This document shows positions 34,190 to 44,199 of a DNA stretch of 64,000 nt, piece by piece (position 1 is the first letter of the stretch; every line of letters begins with the position of its first letter). The notes under the pieces were generated by a model that was given only the letters and a program-made list of their open reading frames with translations, was not told the origin of the DNA and ran no database searches. Source of the DNA: an uncultured Gemmiger sp. GTDB taxonomy: Bacteria > Bacillota > Clostridia > Oscillospirales > Ruminococcaceae. The stretch covers positions 124,001-188,000 of the forward strand of contig CALXHQ010000001.1 in the NCBI GenBank assembly GCA_944388145.1, written 5' to 3'. The position numbers and the translations under genes were made by a program.

Positions 34190-36377
34190 ACTGCTTTTCC
34201 AGCTCCTTCCGGGTGATCTTCAAGACACAGGGGCGGCCATGGGGGCAAAACGGCGGCACGGTGCCGTCCATGATCTGCTGTGCCAGGGCCAGCAGCTCCC
34301 TGGGATCGCTGCGGTCTCCCGCCTTGATGGCCGCCCGGCAGGCGATGGAGTGGAGCACCCACTCGGTCTTTTCCCGCAGGGCGTCCCGGCCACCGGCGGC
34401 CAGATGCGCCGCCAGCTCCACCAGCATATCCTCCACATCATCCACCGGCACATCGGCGGGCACCGCCCGCACAATGACGGTGGGGCCGCCGTAGTCCTCG
34501 GCCTCGATGCCGGCGCTTTGCAATAGATCAAGGTTTTGCAGCACGGCGAGCTTTTCCTCGGCGGAGAGGTTGACCTGCACCGGCACCAGAAGCATCTGGG
34601 CGGGCACGTTGCCGTAGTCTTTGGCCAGCTTTTCGAACAGGACCCGCTCATGGGCGGCATGCTTGTCGATCAGACAGAGCTCACCGGAACGCTCGGTAAT
34701 AATGTAGGTTTTGAACACTTCTCCCACATAGCGCAGCGGTTCGCTCTCTGCCGGGGCGAAGGTGGTCTGCTCCAGCGCCGAGTCCGGCAGCGCACTGAGG
34801 GAGGTCTGGGAGGTTTCCGGTGCCTCCTCCGTCTGGCCGGCATTCAGCAGCGCATCGCCGGGCTGCTCCGCCGGTTGGACAGGCGCCCGTTCCGAATTGG
34901 CCAGTGCACCTGCAATGGCGCCGGTCAGGGTGCGGCCAGCCGCATCCGGCAGGGTTGCCAGATCCTTCATTGCAGAGGCCGGGTAATGGACGGCAGGCGG
35001 CTCCTGCTCGGACGCATCCCCCGCCGTTTGGGCGTCAGGCGCGTCGGGCAGAATGTCCAGCACCGCATCGTCCGCAGGTGCCGGGCGGACCGGGGCGGAC
35101 GGCTGCGGCCGGGCGGCATCAGCGGGCTGCGGGGCCCCGTACTCCGTGTGGGAGGAGTTCAGCTGCATACGTCCGGGGGCGGCGGATATGTTCAGCCTCG
35201 GGACCGGGTTCTGGGGCAGGTCTTTGACCAGATTGCGGGCGGCGCGGTACTCGACGGCGGACATGGTGGCAAAGCCCTTGCCCGCCGGGCGGGGCGGCTG
35301 GGCGGCACGGGGGGAGCCCCCCTGCCCTGCCGGCTGTGCGGCCGCCTGCGGCTTGCTGTGGTCCAAGTCAAAGCGGCATTCGCCGCTGCCGGGGGCCGCC
35401 AGGGCGGTGCGCACCGCACGATAGACCGCGTCGAACACATCGCCCTCCCGGGCAAAGCGGATCTCGGTCTTGGCGGGGTGGACGTTCACATCCACCAGCT
35501 CGGCGGGCATGGTCAGCATCAGCACACCGCCGGGGAACTTGCCCTGCATCAGCGTCCCCTTGTAAGCGTTTTCCATGGCAGCCATCATGGTGCGGTTTTT
35601 GACATACCGGCCGTTGACATAGAAATACTGCGCCCCGCGGGAAGCCCGGCAGGCGCGGGGCGGGGTGACCAGGCCGGAAACCTGATACACGCCCTCGCCG
35701 CCGTTTACCGGCAGCAGGTCGCGGGCGAAATCCCGGCCCACCGCCGCGTGCACCGCGCTGAGCAGTCTGCCGTCGCCGGGGGTGACAAACTGCAGCTTGC
35801 CCTCCCGCTCAAACCGGAAGGAGATTTCCGGATGGGACAGCGCCGTGTGCAGCACCACATCGGCCACAAAAGTGCCCTCGCTGGTGTCCTTTTTCAGGAA
35901 TTTCATCCGGGCAGGGGTGTTGTAGAACAGGTCGTTCACCGTGATGGTGGTGCCCACCGGGCGGGCGCCGGGCTCCATGCCCTGGGGTTCGCCGCCGACA
36001 ATGCGGTACAGGCAGGCATACTCATCAGCCTCGGTGCGGGTGAGCACTTCCACCTTGGCCACACTGGCGATGGAGGCCAGCGCCTCGCCCCGGAAGCCCA
36101 GGGTGTGGATGTGGGCCAGGTCGTCGGCGGTGGCAATCTTGCTGGTGGCATGACGGATGAACGCCTTGTCGATGTACTCCGCCTCGATGCCGGAGCCGTT
36201 GTCGGTGATCTGCAGCTGCTGGATGCCGCCGCGGCGGATGGACAGTGTGATCTTGGTGGCGCCGGCGTCGATGGCGTTTTCCAGCAGTTCCTTTGCCACC
36301 GAGGCGGGGCGTTCGACCACCTCGCCGGCGGCGATGAGTTCAGCAGTGTGCTTGTCCAGCACGTGAATTTCAGCCAT
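34173..36377 (-). CDS. mutL: DNA mismatch repair protein MutL
   Basis: 734-residue mismatch-repair coordinator and nickase. The GHKL ATPase domain shows ELLENAIDAGAT, DNGSG and HATSKI with TLGFRGEAL, and the transducer domain follows. A Pro/Ala-rich linker lies at about 340-545. The C-terminal domain keeps the endonuclease metal motif as DKHAAHERVLFE (about 565-576; Lys replaces the usual Gln) and CPHGRP (about 710). So it is a nicking MutL, as expected without MutH. ATG 36377. The gene starts 134 nt after the mutS stop. Confidence 0.96.
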   Translation of the reverse strand: MAEIHVLDKHTAELIAAGEVVERPASVAKELLENAIDAGATKITLSIRRGGIQQLQITDNGSGIEAEYIDKAFIRHATSKIATADDLAHIHTLGFRGEALASIASVAKVEVLTRTEADEYACLYRIVGGEPQGMEPGARPVGTTITVNDLFYNTPARMKFLKKDTSEGTFVADVVLHTALSHPEISFRFEREGKLQFVTPGDGRLLSAVHAAVGRDFARDLLPVNGGEGVYQVSGLVTPPRACRASRGAQYFYVNGRYVKNRTMMAAMENAYKGTLMQGKFPGGVLMLTMPAELVDVNVHPAKTEIRFAREGDVFDAVYRAVRTALAAPGSGECRFDLDHSKPQAAAQPAGQGGSPRAAQPPRPAGKGFATMSAVEYRAARNLVKDLPQNPVPRLNISAAPGRMQLNSSHTEYGAPQPADAARPQPSAPVRPAPADDAVLDILPDAPDAQTAGDASEQEPPAVHYPASAMKDLATLPDAAGRTLTGAIAGALANSERAPVQPAEQPGDALLNAGQTEEAPETSQTSLSALPDSALEQTTFAPAESEPLRYVGEVFKTYIITERSGELCLIDKHAAHERVLFEKLAKDYGNVPAQMLLVPVQVNLSAEEKLAVLQNLDLLQSAGIEAEDYGGPTVIVRAVPADVPVDDVEDMLVELAAHLAAGGRDALREKTEWVLHSIACRAAIKAGDRSDPRELLALAQQIMDGTVPPFCPHGRPCVLKITRKELEKQFGRLV

Positions 36378-36511
36378 GGGACACCTCGGAGGAAAAAGTC
36401 ATTCTAACAATTAGAGAAAAATTAGGAGTCAGGAATTTTTGGGGACCGCGGTGGCGGTACAACAACGGGCCAAACGGCAGGGCCCATGCCATTGCCAGGC
36501 CGCCAGGCCGC

Positions 36512-39127
36512 TTACGCCTTGAGGGCCTTTTTCAGCTCGTAGAGGAAGTTGAGGGCTTCCAGCGGGGTCAGTGTCTCGATATCCACGCCGCGCAGCTTGT
36601 CCACCACCTCGCTGGGGACCTGGGGATTCTCATAGGCGTTCACCGTCTCGAAATCCAGCTGCATGGAGGCGTTAGCGCCGGGGGCGGTGGCCTCCAGCTG
36701 GCGCAGCACCTCGTGGGCGCGGCGGGTGACAGCGGCGGGCAGGCCCGCCAGCTTGGCCACCTCGATGCCGTAGCTGTCGTCCGCCGGACCGGCCACAATG
36801 CGGCGCAGGAAGGTGATATCCTCGCCCCGCTTCTTGACCGCGATGTTGTAGTTTTTCACGCCAGGCACATCCTGCTCCATGTCGGTCAGCTCGTGGTAGT
36901 GGGTGGCGAACAGCGTTTTGCAGCCGATGTTTTCACAGATGTATTCCACCACCGCGCGGGCGATGCTCATGCCATCGAAGGTGGAGGTACCGCGGCCGAT
37001 CTCGTCCAGGATGACCAGGCTGGATTTGGTGGCGTGCTGCAAAATTTCGGCCACCTCGGTCATCTCCACCATGAAGGTGGACTGGCCCGCGGCCAGGTCA
37101 TCGCTGGCGCCCACCCGGGTAAAGATGGCGTCCACCACGCCCACCCGGCAGCTGGCCGCCGGCACAAAGCTGCCGATCTGCGCCATCAGCGCGATGAGGG
37201 CGGTCTGCCGCATGTAGGTGGATTTTCCGGCCATATTGGGGCCGGTGATGATCAGCATGCGGTTGTCGCCCTCGTCCAGGGTGGTGTCGTTGGGCACAAA
37301 CAGGCTGCCCTTGAGCATCTGCTCGATGACCGGGTGGCGCCCTTCGGCGATGTCCAGCACGTCACTGTTGTCCACCGAGGGTTTGGTGTAGTTGTTGCAG
37401 ACGGCCACCTCGGCAAAGCCGGCCAACACGTCCAGCTGCGCCACCGCCGAGGCGGTTTTCTGGATGCGCAGGATCTCGCCGGAGATGGCGGAAAGCAGGT
37501 CGGCAAACAGCTGGTGTTCCAAAACCAGCAGTCGCTCGTTGGCGCCGAGGATCTTGTTTTCCAGCTCTTTCAGCTCGGGGGTGATGTAGCGCTCGCCGGT
37601 GGTCAGCGTCTGCTTGCGGGTAAAGGTTTCTGGAACGCTGTCGGTGTAGGAGCGGCTGACCTCGATATAGTAGCCGAACACCTTGTTGAAGCCGATCTTC
37701 AGCTTGGGGATGCCGGTTTCCTCCCGCAGGCGGGCCTCCATCTGGGAGAGGAAGCCCTTGCCGCCGTGCATGATGTCCCGCAGCTCGTCCACCTCGGCGT
37801 TGTAGCCGGCACGGATGACGCCGCCGTCCTTCAGGTTGGCGGGCGGGTCATCGTCCACGGCAGCGCGGATTTTGGTCAGGATGTCGGCCAGCGGGTCGAT
37901 GTCGGCGGCCAGCTTTGCCAGCAGCGGGGCATCCAGGCTCTCGGCCAGGCGGCGTACCTCGGGCAGGGCCTCGCAGGTATCGGCCAGGGCGCAGACCTCC
38001 CGCGGGGTAGCAGAGCCGTACAGGATGCGGGTGGTCAGGCGCTCAATGTCAAATACCCGGCCCAGCGCCTCCTTCAGGTCGGCGCGGGCGACATTTTCCC
38101 GGAAGAGGGCGTCCACCGCGTCCAGCCGGGCGTTGATGGCATCGGCGTCCACCAGCGGCTGCTCGATCCAACCGCGGAGAAGCCGCTTGCCCATGGAAGT
38201 CTCAGTCTTGTCCAGCACCCACAGGAGGGTGCCCTTTTTCTCCCGGCCGCGCAGCGTCTCGGTCAGCTCCAGGTTGGCGCGGGTTACAGGGGAAAGCCGC
38301 ATGTACTGGGCGTCGGCGTAGTTCTGGATGGTGCGGATGCGCTCAATGCCGTGCTTCTGCGTCTCTTTCAGATAGCCCAGCAGCATGCCCACCGCATAGG
38401 GTACCATGCCGTTTTCCTGAAAGCCGCAGGCCGTTTGCCAATCGGGGCCAAACTGTTCGGCCAGGTTGGCGCGCAGGATGCTTTCTTTGCAGACGGCGTC
38501 CTCCCGCAGCTCCACCAGGGCGCTGGTGTGCTGCTTGATGTAATTGGTCACGTCTTTCAGATCCAGCATGGGGGTGTTGATCAGGATCTCGCTGGGCATA
38601 TAACGGCAGAGCTCGGTGATAATGGCGCCGCCCATCTTCTCGCTCTCCAGCTCGGTGGCATAGGCCTCGCCGGTGGAGATGTCCGCAAAGCAGACGCCCG
38701 CCTGCATTTTGCGGCGGTGCTTTTTCAGGAAAATGGAACAGAGGTAGTTGTTCTTGTCCTCTGAGAGCATACTGGACTCGATGACCGTGCCGGGGGTGAC
38801 CACCCGGATGATGTCCCGCTTGACCAGCCCCTTGGCCAGGGCCGGGTCCTCCATCTGCTCGCAGATGGCGACCTTGTAGCCCTTGGCGATCAGCCGTGCC
38901 ACATAAGTCTCGTAGGAATGGAAGGGCACGCCGCACATGGGGGCGCGCTCCTCCTTGCCGCAGGCCTTTCCGGTTAGGGTCAGCTCCAGTTCCCGCGAGG
39001 CGGTGATGGCGTCATCGTAGAACATTTCATAGAAATCGCCGACGCGGTAGAACAGGATCTCGTCCGGGTGCTGTTTTTTGATTTCGAAGTACTGCTGCAT
39101 CATTGGCGAGACTGCCTGCTGTGCCAT
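36512..39127 (-). CDS. mutS: DNA mismatch repair protein MutS
   Basis: 871-residue mismatch recogniser. The N-terminal domain contains VGDFYEMF, the Phe-X-Glu that inserts at mismatches. The clamp/lever domains are intact. The ATPase has Walker A GPNMAGKSTYMRQ (about 632-644), LDEIGRGTSTFDG (Walker B) and FATHYHELT. The C-terminal helix-turn-helix region ends AALNFLYELKKALKA. ATG 39127 with AGGAG 8 nt upstream. It lies 121 nt after a YlbF-like gene. Confidence 0.97.
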   Translation of the reverse strand: MAQQAVSPMMQQYFEIKKQHPDEILFYRVGDFYEMFYDDAITASRELELTLTGKACGKEERAPMCGVPFHSYETYVARLIAKGYKVAICEQMEDPALAKGLVKRDIIRVVTPGTVIESSMLSEDKNNYLCSIFLKKHRRKMQAGVCFADISTGEAYATELESEKMGGAIITELCRYMPSEILINTPMLDLKDVTNYIKQHTSALVELREDAVCKESILRANLAEQFGPDWQTACGFQENGMVPYAVGMLLGYLKETQKHGIERIRTIQNYADAQYMRLSPVTRANLELTETLRGREKKGTLLWVLDKTETSMGKRLLRGWIEQPLVDADAINARLDAVDALFRENVARADLKEALGRVFDIERLTTRILYGSATPREVCALADTCEALPEVRRLAESLDAPLLAKLAADIDPLADILTKIRAAVDDDPPANLKDGGVIRAGYNAEVDELRDIMHGGKGFLSQMEARLREETGIPKLKIGFNKVFGYYIEVSRSYTDSVPETFTRKQTLTTGERYITPELKELENKILGANERLLVLEHQLFADLLSAISGEILRIQKTASAVAQLDVLAGFAEVAVCNNYTKPSVDNSDVLDIAEGRHPVIEQMLKGSLFVPNDTTLDEGDNRMLIITGPNMAGKSTYMRQTALIALMAQIGSFVPAASCRVGVVDAIFTRVGASDDLAAGQSTFMVEMTEVAEILQHATKSSLVILDEIGRGTSTFDGMSIARAVVEYICENIGCKTLFATHYHELTDMEQDVPGVKNYNIAVKKRGEDITFLRRIVAGPADDSYGIEVAKLAGLPAAVTRRAHEVLRQLEATAPGANASMQLDFETVNAYENPQVPSEVVDKLRGVDIETLTPLEALNFLYELKKALKA

Positions 39128-39248
39128 GGTTCACACTCCTGATCTGTGCAGAATTTTCCCTTATGGACGGATACCCGCCGCGTGAATGCTCAGCGCGGCG
39201 GGAACGAACACGAACTTATTACCAATCCGTCAATGCCGGCGGGCCGAC

Positions 39249-39656
39249 TCAGTGGCAGCCGGCGCAGGAGGCGCAGCTGCCGGTGCAGCCGGCTTCCGGC
39301 TGGCGGACGGCCATGGGGTCGCCGCCGTTCATGGCGGTGTTGATGATGGCGTCGATGTAGCTGACCATCTGCTCGCACTCGCTCTTGGCGGCGTTGTAGC
39401 GGACCATGCCCTCGCTGGCCATGATCTGGCTGTACAGGTCGTTGATCTTCTGGTTGAGGGATGCGATGCGGGCGGTGTCGGGCTCGGCCTCGCTGCTGGC
39501 GCGGTTCAGGTCCAGGCGCTGGAGGTTGAACTCACCGATCATCTTCTGCAGTTCCTCGTCGGCATCGTTGGCGCGGCGGGCGGAATCCAGTTCCAGGTAG
39601 CGGGGGTCGGTCTGCATGGCGGCAGCGGCTTTTTTGAACAGATCAATGCAATCCAT
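39249..39656 (-). CDS. YlbF/YmcA-family protein with Cys-rich tail
   Basis: 135-residue helical protein of the YlbF/YmcA (RicF/RicA) family. In B. subtilis these form the Y-complex with YaaT, carry Fe-S clusters and support RNase Y function. The helical core is residues 1-112. The tail carries Cys124, Cys128, Cys131 and Cys134 in CTGSCASCAGCH, plus Cys94, a clear candidate metal or Fe-S site. ATG 39656 with GGAG upstream starts the conserved part. The gene lies between mutS and miaB. The cofactor is inferred, not shown. Confidence 0.85.
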   Translation of the reverse strand: MDCIDLFKKAAAAMQTDPRYLELDSARRANDADEELQKMIGEFNLQRLDLNRASSEAEPDTARIASLNQKINDLYSQIMASEGMVRYNAAKSECEQMVSYIDAIINTAMNGGDPMAVRQPEAGCTGSCASCAGCH

Positions 39657-39794
39657 GATGGGTTCTCCTTTTTCCGGCCCGGGGCGGCGCCCCGGGTCTT
39701 TGTTTTCTGTAAAATGAAAGCTGTAGGCAGCTGGTAGTAGTATATCCGATGTGTTTGCTTTCCTCTGTTGCCGGGGCCACGCTGCGGGCGGCAA

Positions 39795-41174
39795 TCAGAC
39801 TTTTTCGCCGGTCAGCAGCGCGGCGCGGGAACCGGTCAGTTTGACCTCGGCCCACTGGCCGATCAGGCTGTCGTCGCCGGGAAACTCCACCACCAGGTTG
39901 TTGTCCAGGCGGCCGTTCAGCGTGCCGGGGGTGCGGCCGCAGGCTTCCACCAGCACCCGCTCGGTCCGGCCCGCCATGGCGGCGATGGCCGGGAAGGCGA
40001 TCTCGTCCTGGGTGCGCAGCAGACGCTCCATGCGGGCGGTTTTGTCGGCGTGGGTGTAGGGGTCAGGCATCTCGGCGGCCTTGGTGCCGGAGCGCTTGGA
40101 GTAGATAAAGGTAAACAGCTGCATATAGCCCACCTTGCGCACCAGGTCGAGGGTCTCGGCAAACTCCTCCTCGGTCTCGCCGGGGAAGCCGACGATGATG
40201 TCGCTGGAGAAGGTGACGCCAGGGATCTTCGCTTTGGCGTAGTCGATCAGGTCCAGATACTGCTGCGCGGTATAGCGGCGGTTCATCGCCTGCAGCACCC
40301 GGTCACTTCCCGACTGCACCGGCAGGTGAATGTGCTTGCACAGGTGGTCGTTGGCGGCGATGGTGTCGATCAGCTTGTGGCTGGCGTCCTTGGGGTGGCT
40401 GGTCATAAACCGCACTTTGTAGTCGCCGGGCGTCTGGCAGAGCAGATTCAGCAGATCGGCAAAGTCGATGGGATCGGCCAGGCCCTTGCCGTAGCTGTTG
40501 ACGTTCTGGCCCAGCAGGGTAATTTCCTTGTAGCCCGCCTGCACCAGCTGGCGGAACTCGGCCAGGACGGCGGCAGGCTCGCGGCTGCGCTCCCGCCCGC
40601 GGACGTAGGGCACGATGCAGTAGGTACAAAAGTTGTCGCAGCCGTACATGATGGGCAGCCAGGCCCGGAAGCCGGAATCCCGCCGAATGGGGATATCTTC
40701 CACCACGGCGTTGCGCTGGGCGGGTTCCTCCAGGTAGCGTTTGCCCCGGCGCAGGCGCTCAGCCAACATGGCGGGCAGGCGGTCGATGCCGTCCACGCCG
40801 AACACCAGGTCCACATAGGGATAGCTCTGGCGCAGCTTGTCCACCATCTGTTTCTGCTGGGCCATGCAGCCGCAGACGCCGATGATCAGCCGGGGATTTT
40901 TTTCCTTCAGCTTTTTCAGCGCGCCCACGTTGCCGAACACCCGCTGCTCGGCGTGCTCGCGCACAGCACAGGTGTTGAACAGGATCAGGTCGGCCTGCTC
41001 CACGCTGTCGCAGATGCCAAAGCCCACATCCTGCAAGACGCCCTTGAGCTTTTCGCCGTCATTGACATTCTGCTGGCAGCCGTAGCTGTGGACATAGGCC
41101 ATAGGCGGGGTTTCATAGTATTCGGCCAGCGTTTGTGCCGCCGATGCGTCGTGGACATAAGTTGATTTTTCCAA
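39795..41174 (-). CDS. miaB: tRNA-2-methylthio-N6-dimethylallyladenosine synthase
   Basis: Radical-SAM methylthiotransferase converting i6A37 to ms2i6A37. The 459-residue enzyme has the N-terminal UPF0004 domain with its three cluster Cys (HSYGCQQNVND, FNTCAVRE, GVCGCMAQ). The radical-SAM motif is CDNFCTYC (about 168-175), and a TRAM domain closes the protein. TTG 41174 is the likely start, with AGGGGG nine bases upstream. The promoter-like element in the repeat at 41278-41319 precedes it. It lies 138 nt upstream of the ylbF-like gene. Confidence 0.95.
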   Translation of the reverse strand: MEKSTYVHDASAAQTLAEYYETPPMAYVHSYGCQQNVNDGEKLKGVLQDVGFGICDSVEQADLILFNTCAVREHAEQRVFGNVGALKKLKEKNPRLIIGVCGCMAQQKQMVDKLRQSYPYVDLVFGVDGIDRLPAMLAERLRRGKRYLEEPAQRNAVVEDIPIRRDSGFRAWLPIMYGCDNFCTYCIVPYVRGRERSREPAAVLAEFRQLVQAGYKEITLLGQNVNSYGKGLADPIDFADLLNLLCQTPGDYKVRFMTSHPKDASHKLIDTIAANDHLCKHIHLPVQSGSDRVLQAMNRRYTAQQYLDLIDYAKAKIPGVTFSSDIIVGFPGETEEEFAETLDLVRKVGYMQLFTFIYSKRSGTKAAEMPDPYTHADKTARMERLLRTQDEIAFPAIAAMAGRTERVLVEACGRTPGTLNGRLDNNLVVEFPGDDSLIGQWAEVKLTGSRAALLTGEKV

Positions 41175-41276
41175 GTGATACGTCCCCCTGGGGTGAAATT
41201 TTTGTGGTGCGGAGTTTGCCGCACCCGGTCAGCCCCTGTGGGGCAATGGCAGTTAGATCATGAGATATACCGATAT

Positions 41277-41305
41277 ATTATACCGCAAATCCCCCGCCGG
41301 CACAA
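41277..41305 (-). promoter_or_regulatory. Putative miaB promoter inside the repeat copy
   Basis: Minus strand TTGTGC, 17-base spacer, TATAAT (41277-41282). The -35 and spacer overlap the hairpin of the 42-bp repeat. The second repeat copy has the same -35 and spacer but TATAAA. Confidence 0.4.
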
Positions 41306-41319
41306 GACCGGCGAGGGAT
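41278..41319 (+). repeat. Left 42-bp direct repeat bounding the AT-rich island
   Basis: Matches 44566-44607 at 41 of 42 positions in the same orientation. It contains a GC-rich hairpin (arms CCCCCGCCGG-type around CACAAGA). It marks the sharp change from GC-rich miaB to the AT-rich island. Confidence 0.85.
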
Positions 41320-41379
41320 TTTGGCTGCATTGCAGTTCAACACCACATTTTGGACACTTAATTATCTTGATATTTTTCT

Positions 41380-42687
41380 CTATTTTGCATCGACAGAAAT
41401 TGGCGGCACAGTAGCAAATAGGTCTTTCAACTCATCAATTGTACCCGCCTTTTCCCATTGCGTCATACCGGCCTTCCAAACCAGTGAATTTTCTGTCAGC
41501 TGTCCATTAATTGCCATCTGAGAAAGTGCGGATAAATCGAATGGTCCAGTGGCTTGCCCATTAGCAGCCACATGATATGCCACAGCAGGAATAGGTGGTG
41601 GAACAGTTCCTGGTATTGTCTGCTGATTTACGTCATTTATTGTATTGTTTATTGTTCCGGCAATATTTTGACCAACGGCACCGCCAATCGCCATACTCGC
41701 CATCATTGCAGCCATACTGAAACTATCGCCACTGCTATCCGAGTTCATACCGTCAGTTCCCATCTGCCCGAGCGCCCGTGCACCAGCAACGCCGACTTCC
41801 GCCTGCTTTTCGACTCGAAAAGCACCGATATTGGCCGTCTGGGTCTGTTTGTGCATAGCATACTGGTTCTCTTCTCGTTGAATACGCAGTCGATCCACAT
41901 AGTCCTGTGTTTCAGCTTCGATCTTTCTTGCCGCAATGTCTCTTGTGACAGCCATTAATTGGCGATAACCCTCACTGCCTTTATCAATTTCGATGGCTGC
42001 TATGTCGACGCCGGAAACGAGAACGCCAAAATCTTCCTTTAATCTTTCACTGAGGTCATATTCAATTATATCGTTAATCTGTGCGGTTTTAGTTTCAATT
42101 TGAATCACCGAAATATTATGGACGGCAGGAGCATTGGCAACTGTGTCCTTGACATACCGACACACAACATCACGAATCTGCTGCTGAAAGGCATCCAAGC
42201 TAAATTTGCTCAATCGGTTGAGTTTGACAAATTCTTTGTAATCCTTGATCTGAAAAGTAATCGTGCCTCTGACAGCAACAGGCACTCCAAAATCCACAAA
42301 CTTTGGATCATATATATCGAAAAATGGCACGCCAAATTTTACTTGAACCACACGGGCCAAATTGATAAAGTAAACTTCTGCTTGGAAAGGCGTGCCGCCG
42401 CCGTATGCCAACCCTATCATATCTGCGAGAATGGGAAAATTTGCCGTATCAATTAGCATGTCGCAGGGACCCTCAATATATTCCTGCATTGTCCCGTCTC
42501 GCTGCGGATAAACAAACACCGCCACTTCTCCGTCTTTGACGCGCAGAGAAGATCCCCATCGGATGGCATTTTCTCTGCCCTCGCCTGGGCGCGCCCCTGC
42601 CGGGTGCCATTTCCATATCAAATATGACGGCTCATCACAGCGGATTTCATCCATGAAACCTACTTTTCGTTTTTTGAAAATTCCCAT
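41380..42687 (-). CDS. SPFH-domain protein with C-terminal GYF_2 domain
   Basis: 435-residue protein with an SPFH/band-7 core at about residues 45-290 (AVFVYPQRDGTMQEYIEGP, VRGTITFQIKDYKEFVKLN, YDLSERLKEDFGVLVSGVDIAAIEID). A Gly/Met-rich linker follows (about 305-350). The C-terminal GYF_2 module (YHVAANGQATGPFDLSALSQM, ENSLVWKAGMTQWEKAGTIDEL) is predicted to bind protein partners. It resembles B. subtilis YdjI and other soluble SPFH scaffolds. ATG 42687 begins the recognisable protein. It overlaps no gene and lies 13 nt behind the zinc-ribbon gene, on an AT-rich stretch unlike the chromosome around it. Confidence 0.83.
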   Translation of the reverse strand: MGIFKKRKVGFMDEIRCDEPSYLIWKWHPAGARPGEGRENAIRWGSSLRVKDGEVAVFVYPQRDGTMQEYIEGPCDMLIDTANFPILADMIGLAYGGGTPFQAEVYFINLARVVQVKFGVPFFDIYDPKFVDFGVPVAVRGTITFQIKDYKEFVKLNRLSKFSLDAFQQQIRDVVCRYVKDTVANAPAVHNISVIQIETKTAQINDIIEYDLSERLKEDFGVLVSGVDIAAIEIDKGSEGYRQLMAVTRDIAARKIEAETQDYVDRLRIQREENQYAMHKQTQTANIGAFRVEKQAEVGVAGARALGQMGTDGMNSDSSGDSFSMAAMMASMAIGGAVGQNIAGTINNTINDVNQQTIPGTVPPPIPAVAYHVAANGQATGPFDLSALSQMAINGQLTENSLVWKAGMTQWEKAGTIDELKDLFATVPPISVDAK

Positions 42688-42700
42688 ATTTATCTTCTGC

Positions 42701-44179
42701 CTACCAATCATAATTTTCAATATAGATCATCAAAATATTAAAGCCTTTGTATTCCACACTTAATGAAATGCCATCTTTATTATTAGCATGAAAATATGTA
42801 TCTGATTTTGAATAGTCCACATTGAATCCATTATCCATACACAGAGATACATATTCTGAAAAATAGGATGGCTCAATTTGAACCAAATAGACTGCATAGG
42901 CCTTGCTGCTTTCTGTCGACACTTCACCAACAAGGGATTTAGGGATCGGAATATCTTTTACCAAGTCACTGCTCGGCCATATAATCTGTTCACTTGCTAT
43001 TGGATCTTCTAAATCAATCGACAGCTCTTTGTCATCAAAATCCCAATATTGCAAGCGAAGATAATATCCAGCCTGATTATATGCTGTATAAGTTGTCCCA
43101 CCATCTTTAGCATCTATTGTATATCCAAATTCTTTACATTCATCTAGATAGGATTCGTATTTAGACATCTCCAGTCCATAAAAGTTCAGCATCAAATTAT
43201 CGTCAGTATTCCGGATTACTTCTGCCTCATTATAGCCAAAATCCGGAAGATATTCACCCAAATTAAAACTTTTCCAAGAAATCTGCTGGAGATTGTCTTC
43301 TATATAATCATCATAATGGCTTGAGTTATGAACCCTTCTGTCATTATTAGTTGACAATGAAAAATACGGAACAAATAGCAAAAAAGCAAGTATTGCAGGC
43401 ACCAAATGCAAATTTTTTACCTGTTCACTAATTACACCACTCCCCATCAAAAAAGCGGTCAAAAACAACACTACCATAAGTGCAGAAACAATACCTGCGA
43501 ATATCTTGCCACCTTGAAAAGCAAACGCACAGCACAATACTGAAATAACAGAAAAGATCACTAGAATAATTCGGAGTTTACTTCCCCTAAACTCCTTTGC
43601 CGTTGCTTCCGATTGTTGGGACATATATTGCTGATGTGCCTTCTTCTTTGCATCGACAATTTTCTCTTTAATAGCATCATATATCCTGTTAGCTTTAATT
43701 TTATCTTGACTGTCTAAAGATAGACTTGCCTTTTTTTGGCATTGTTCAATTTGAGAAAGCCAAGCAGCTGATATATTATCCTCTCCTTTGTGCGTTATAT
43801 ACTCTTTTTCATCGAAATTCGATGATGCCAGAACCATAAGTTCAAGAATATCTTCTTTATTGTTTGGAACCGGGAACATTTTGATTAATCTAATGACTTC
43901 TTTATCATTTTTTGCACATTGAATGTTTTTATATAATTCCTGCACGGCGCTTGCAGCAGCTGTACCGCGCAGTTCATATCCACAAGTCGGGCATTTTGAT
44001 ACAAAGGCATTTAAAATTTCGCCACAATTTGGACATTTATGTATTACACCATCGTATTCAGTTTTTCTTTGCGCTTGTGGTGTATAGTCATAAGTTCTAT
44101 TGATAGCGGCTCCGCACTTCGAGCAAAACTTTGCACCATCATCCACCTTATGACCACAGTTTGAACAATATCCCATCAT
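42701..44179 (-). CDS. Double zinc-ribbon membrane protein with DUF6591-like tail
   Basis: 492-residue protein. It has two zinc ribbons (CSNCGHKVDDGAKFCSKCG at 5-23; CPNCGEILNAF then CPTCGYEL at about 49-70) and a helical region. Three hydrophobic helices follow at about 205-285. The C-terminal domain is extracytoplasmic, about 190 residues, aromatic and acidic, resembling DUF6591. It looks like a cytoplasmic sensor ribbon joined to an external domain. With the SPFH gene it recalls the ydjGHI membrane-stress module of Bacillus, though no PspA gene is present. ATG 44179 with GAGGAGG upstream. AT-rich composition. Confidence 0.78.
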   Translation of the reverse strand: MMGYCSNCGHKVDDGAKFCSKCGAAINRTYDYTPQAQRKTEYDGVIHKCPNCGEILNAFVSKCPTCGYELRGTAAASAVQELYKNIQCAKNDKEVIRLIKMFPVPNNKEDILELMVLASSNFDEKEYITHKGEDNISAAWLSQIEQCQKKASLSLDSQDKIKANRIYDAIKEKIVDAKKKAHQQYMSQQSEATAKEFRGSKLRIILVIFSVISVLCCAFAFQGGKIFAGIVSALMVVLFLTAFLMGSGVISEQVKNLHLVPAILAFLLFVPYFSLSTNNDRRVHNSSHYDDYIEDNLQQISWKSFNLGEYLPDFGYNEAEVIRNTDDNLMLNFYGLEMSKYESYLDECKEFGYTIDAKDGGTTYTAYNQAGYYLRLQYWDFDDKELSIDLEDPIASEQIIWPSSDLVKDIPIPKSLVGEVSTESSKAYAVYLVQIEPSYFSEYVSLCMDNGFNVDYSKSDTYFHANNKDGISLSVEYKGFNILMIYIENYDW

Positions 44180-44199
44180 CAGTCCTCCTCAGAAAAGCT

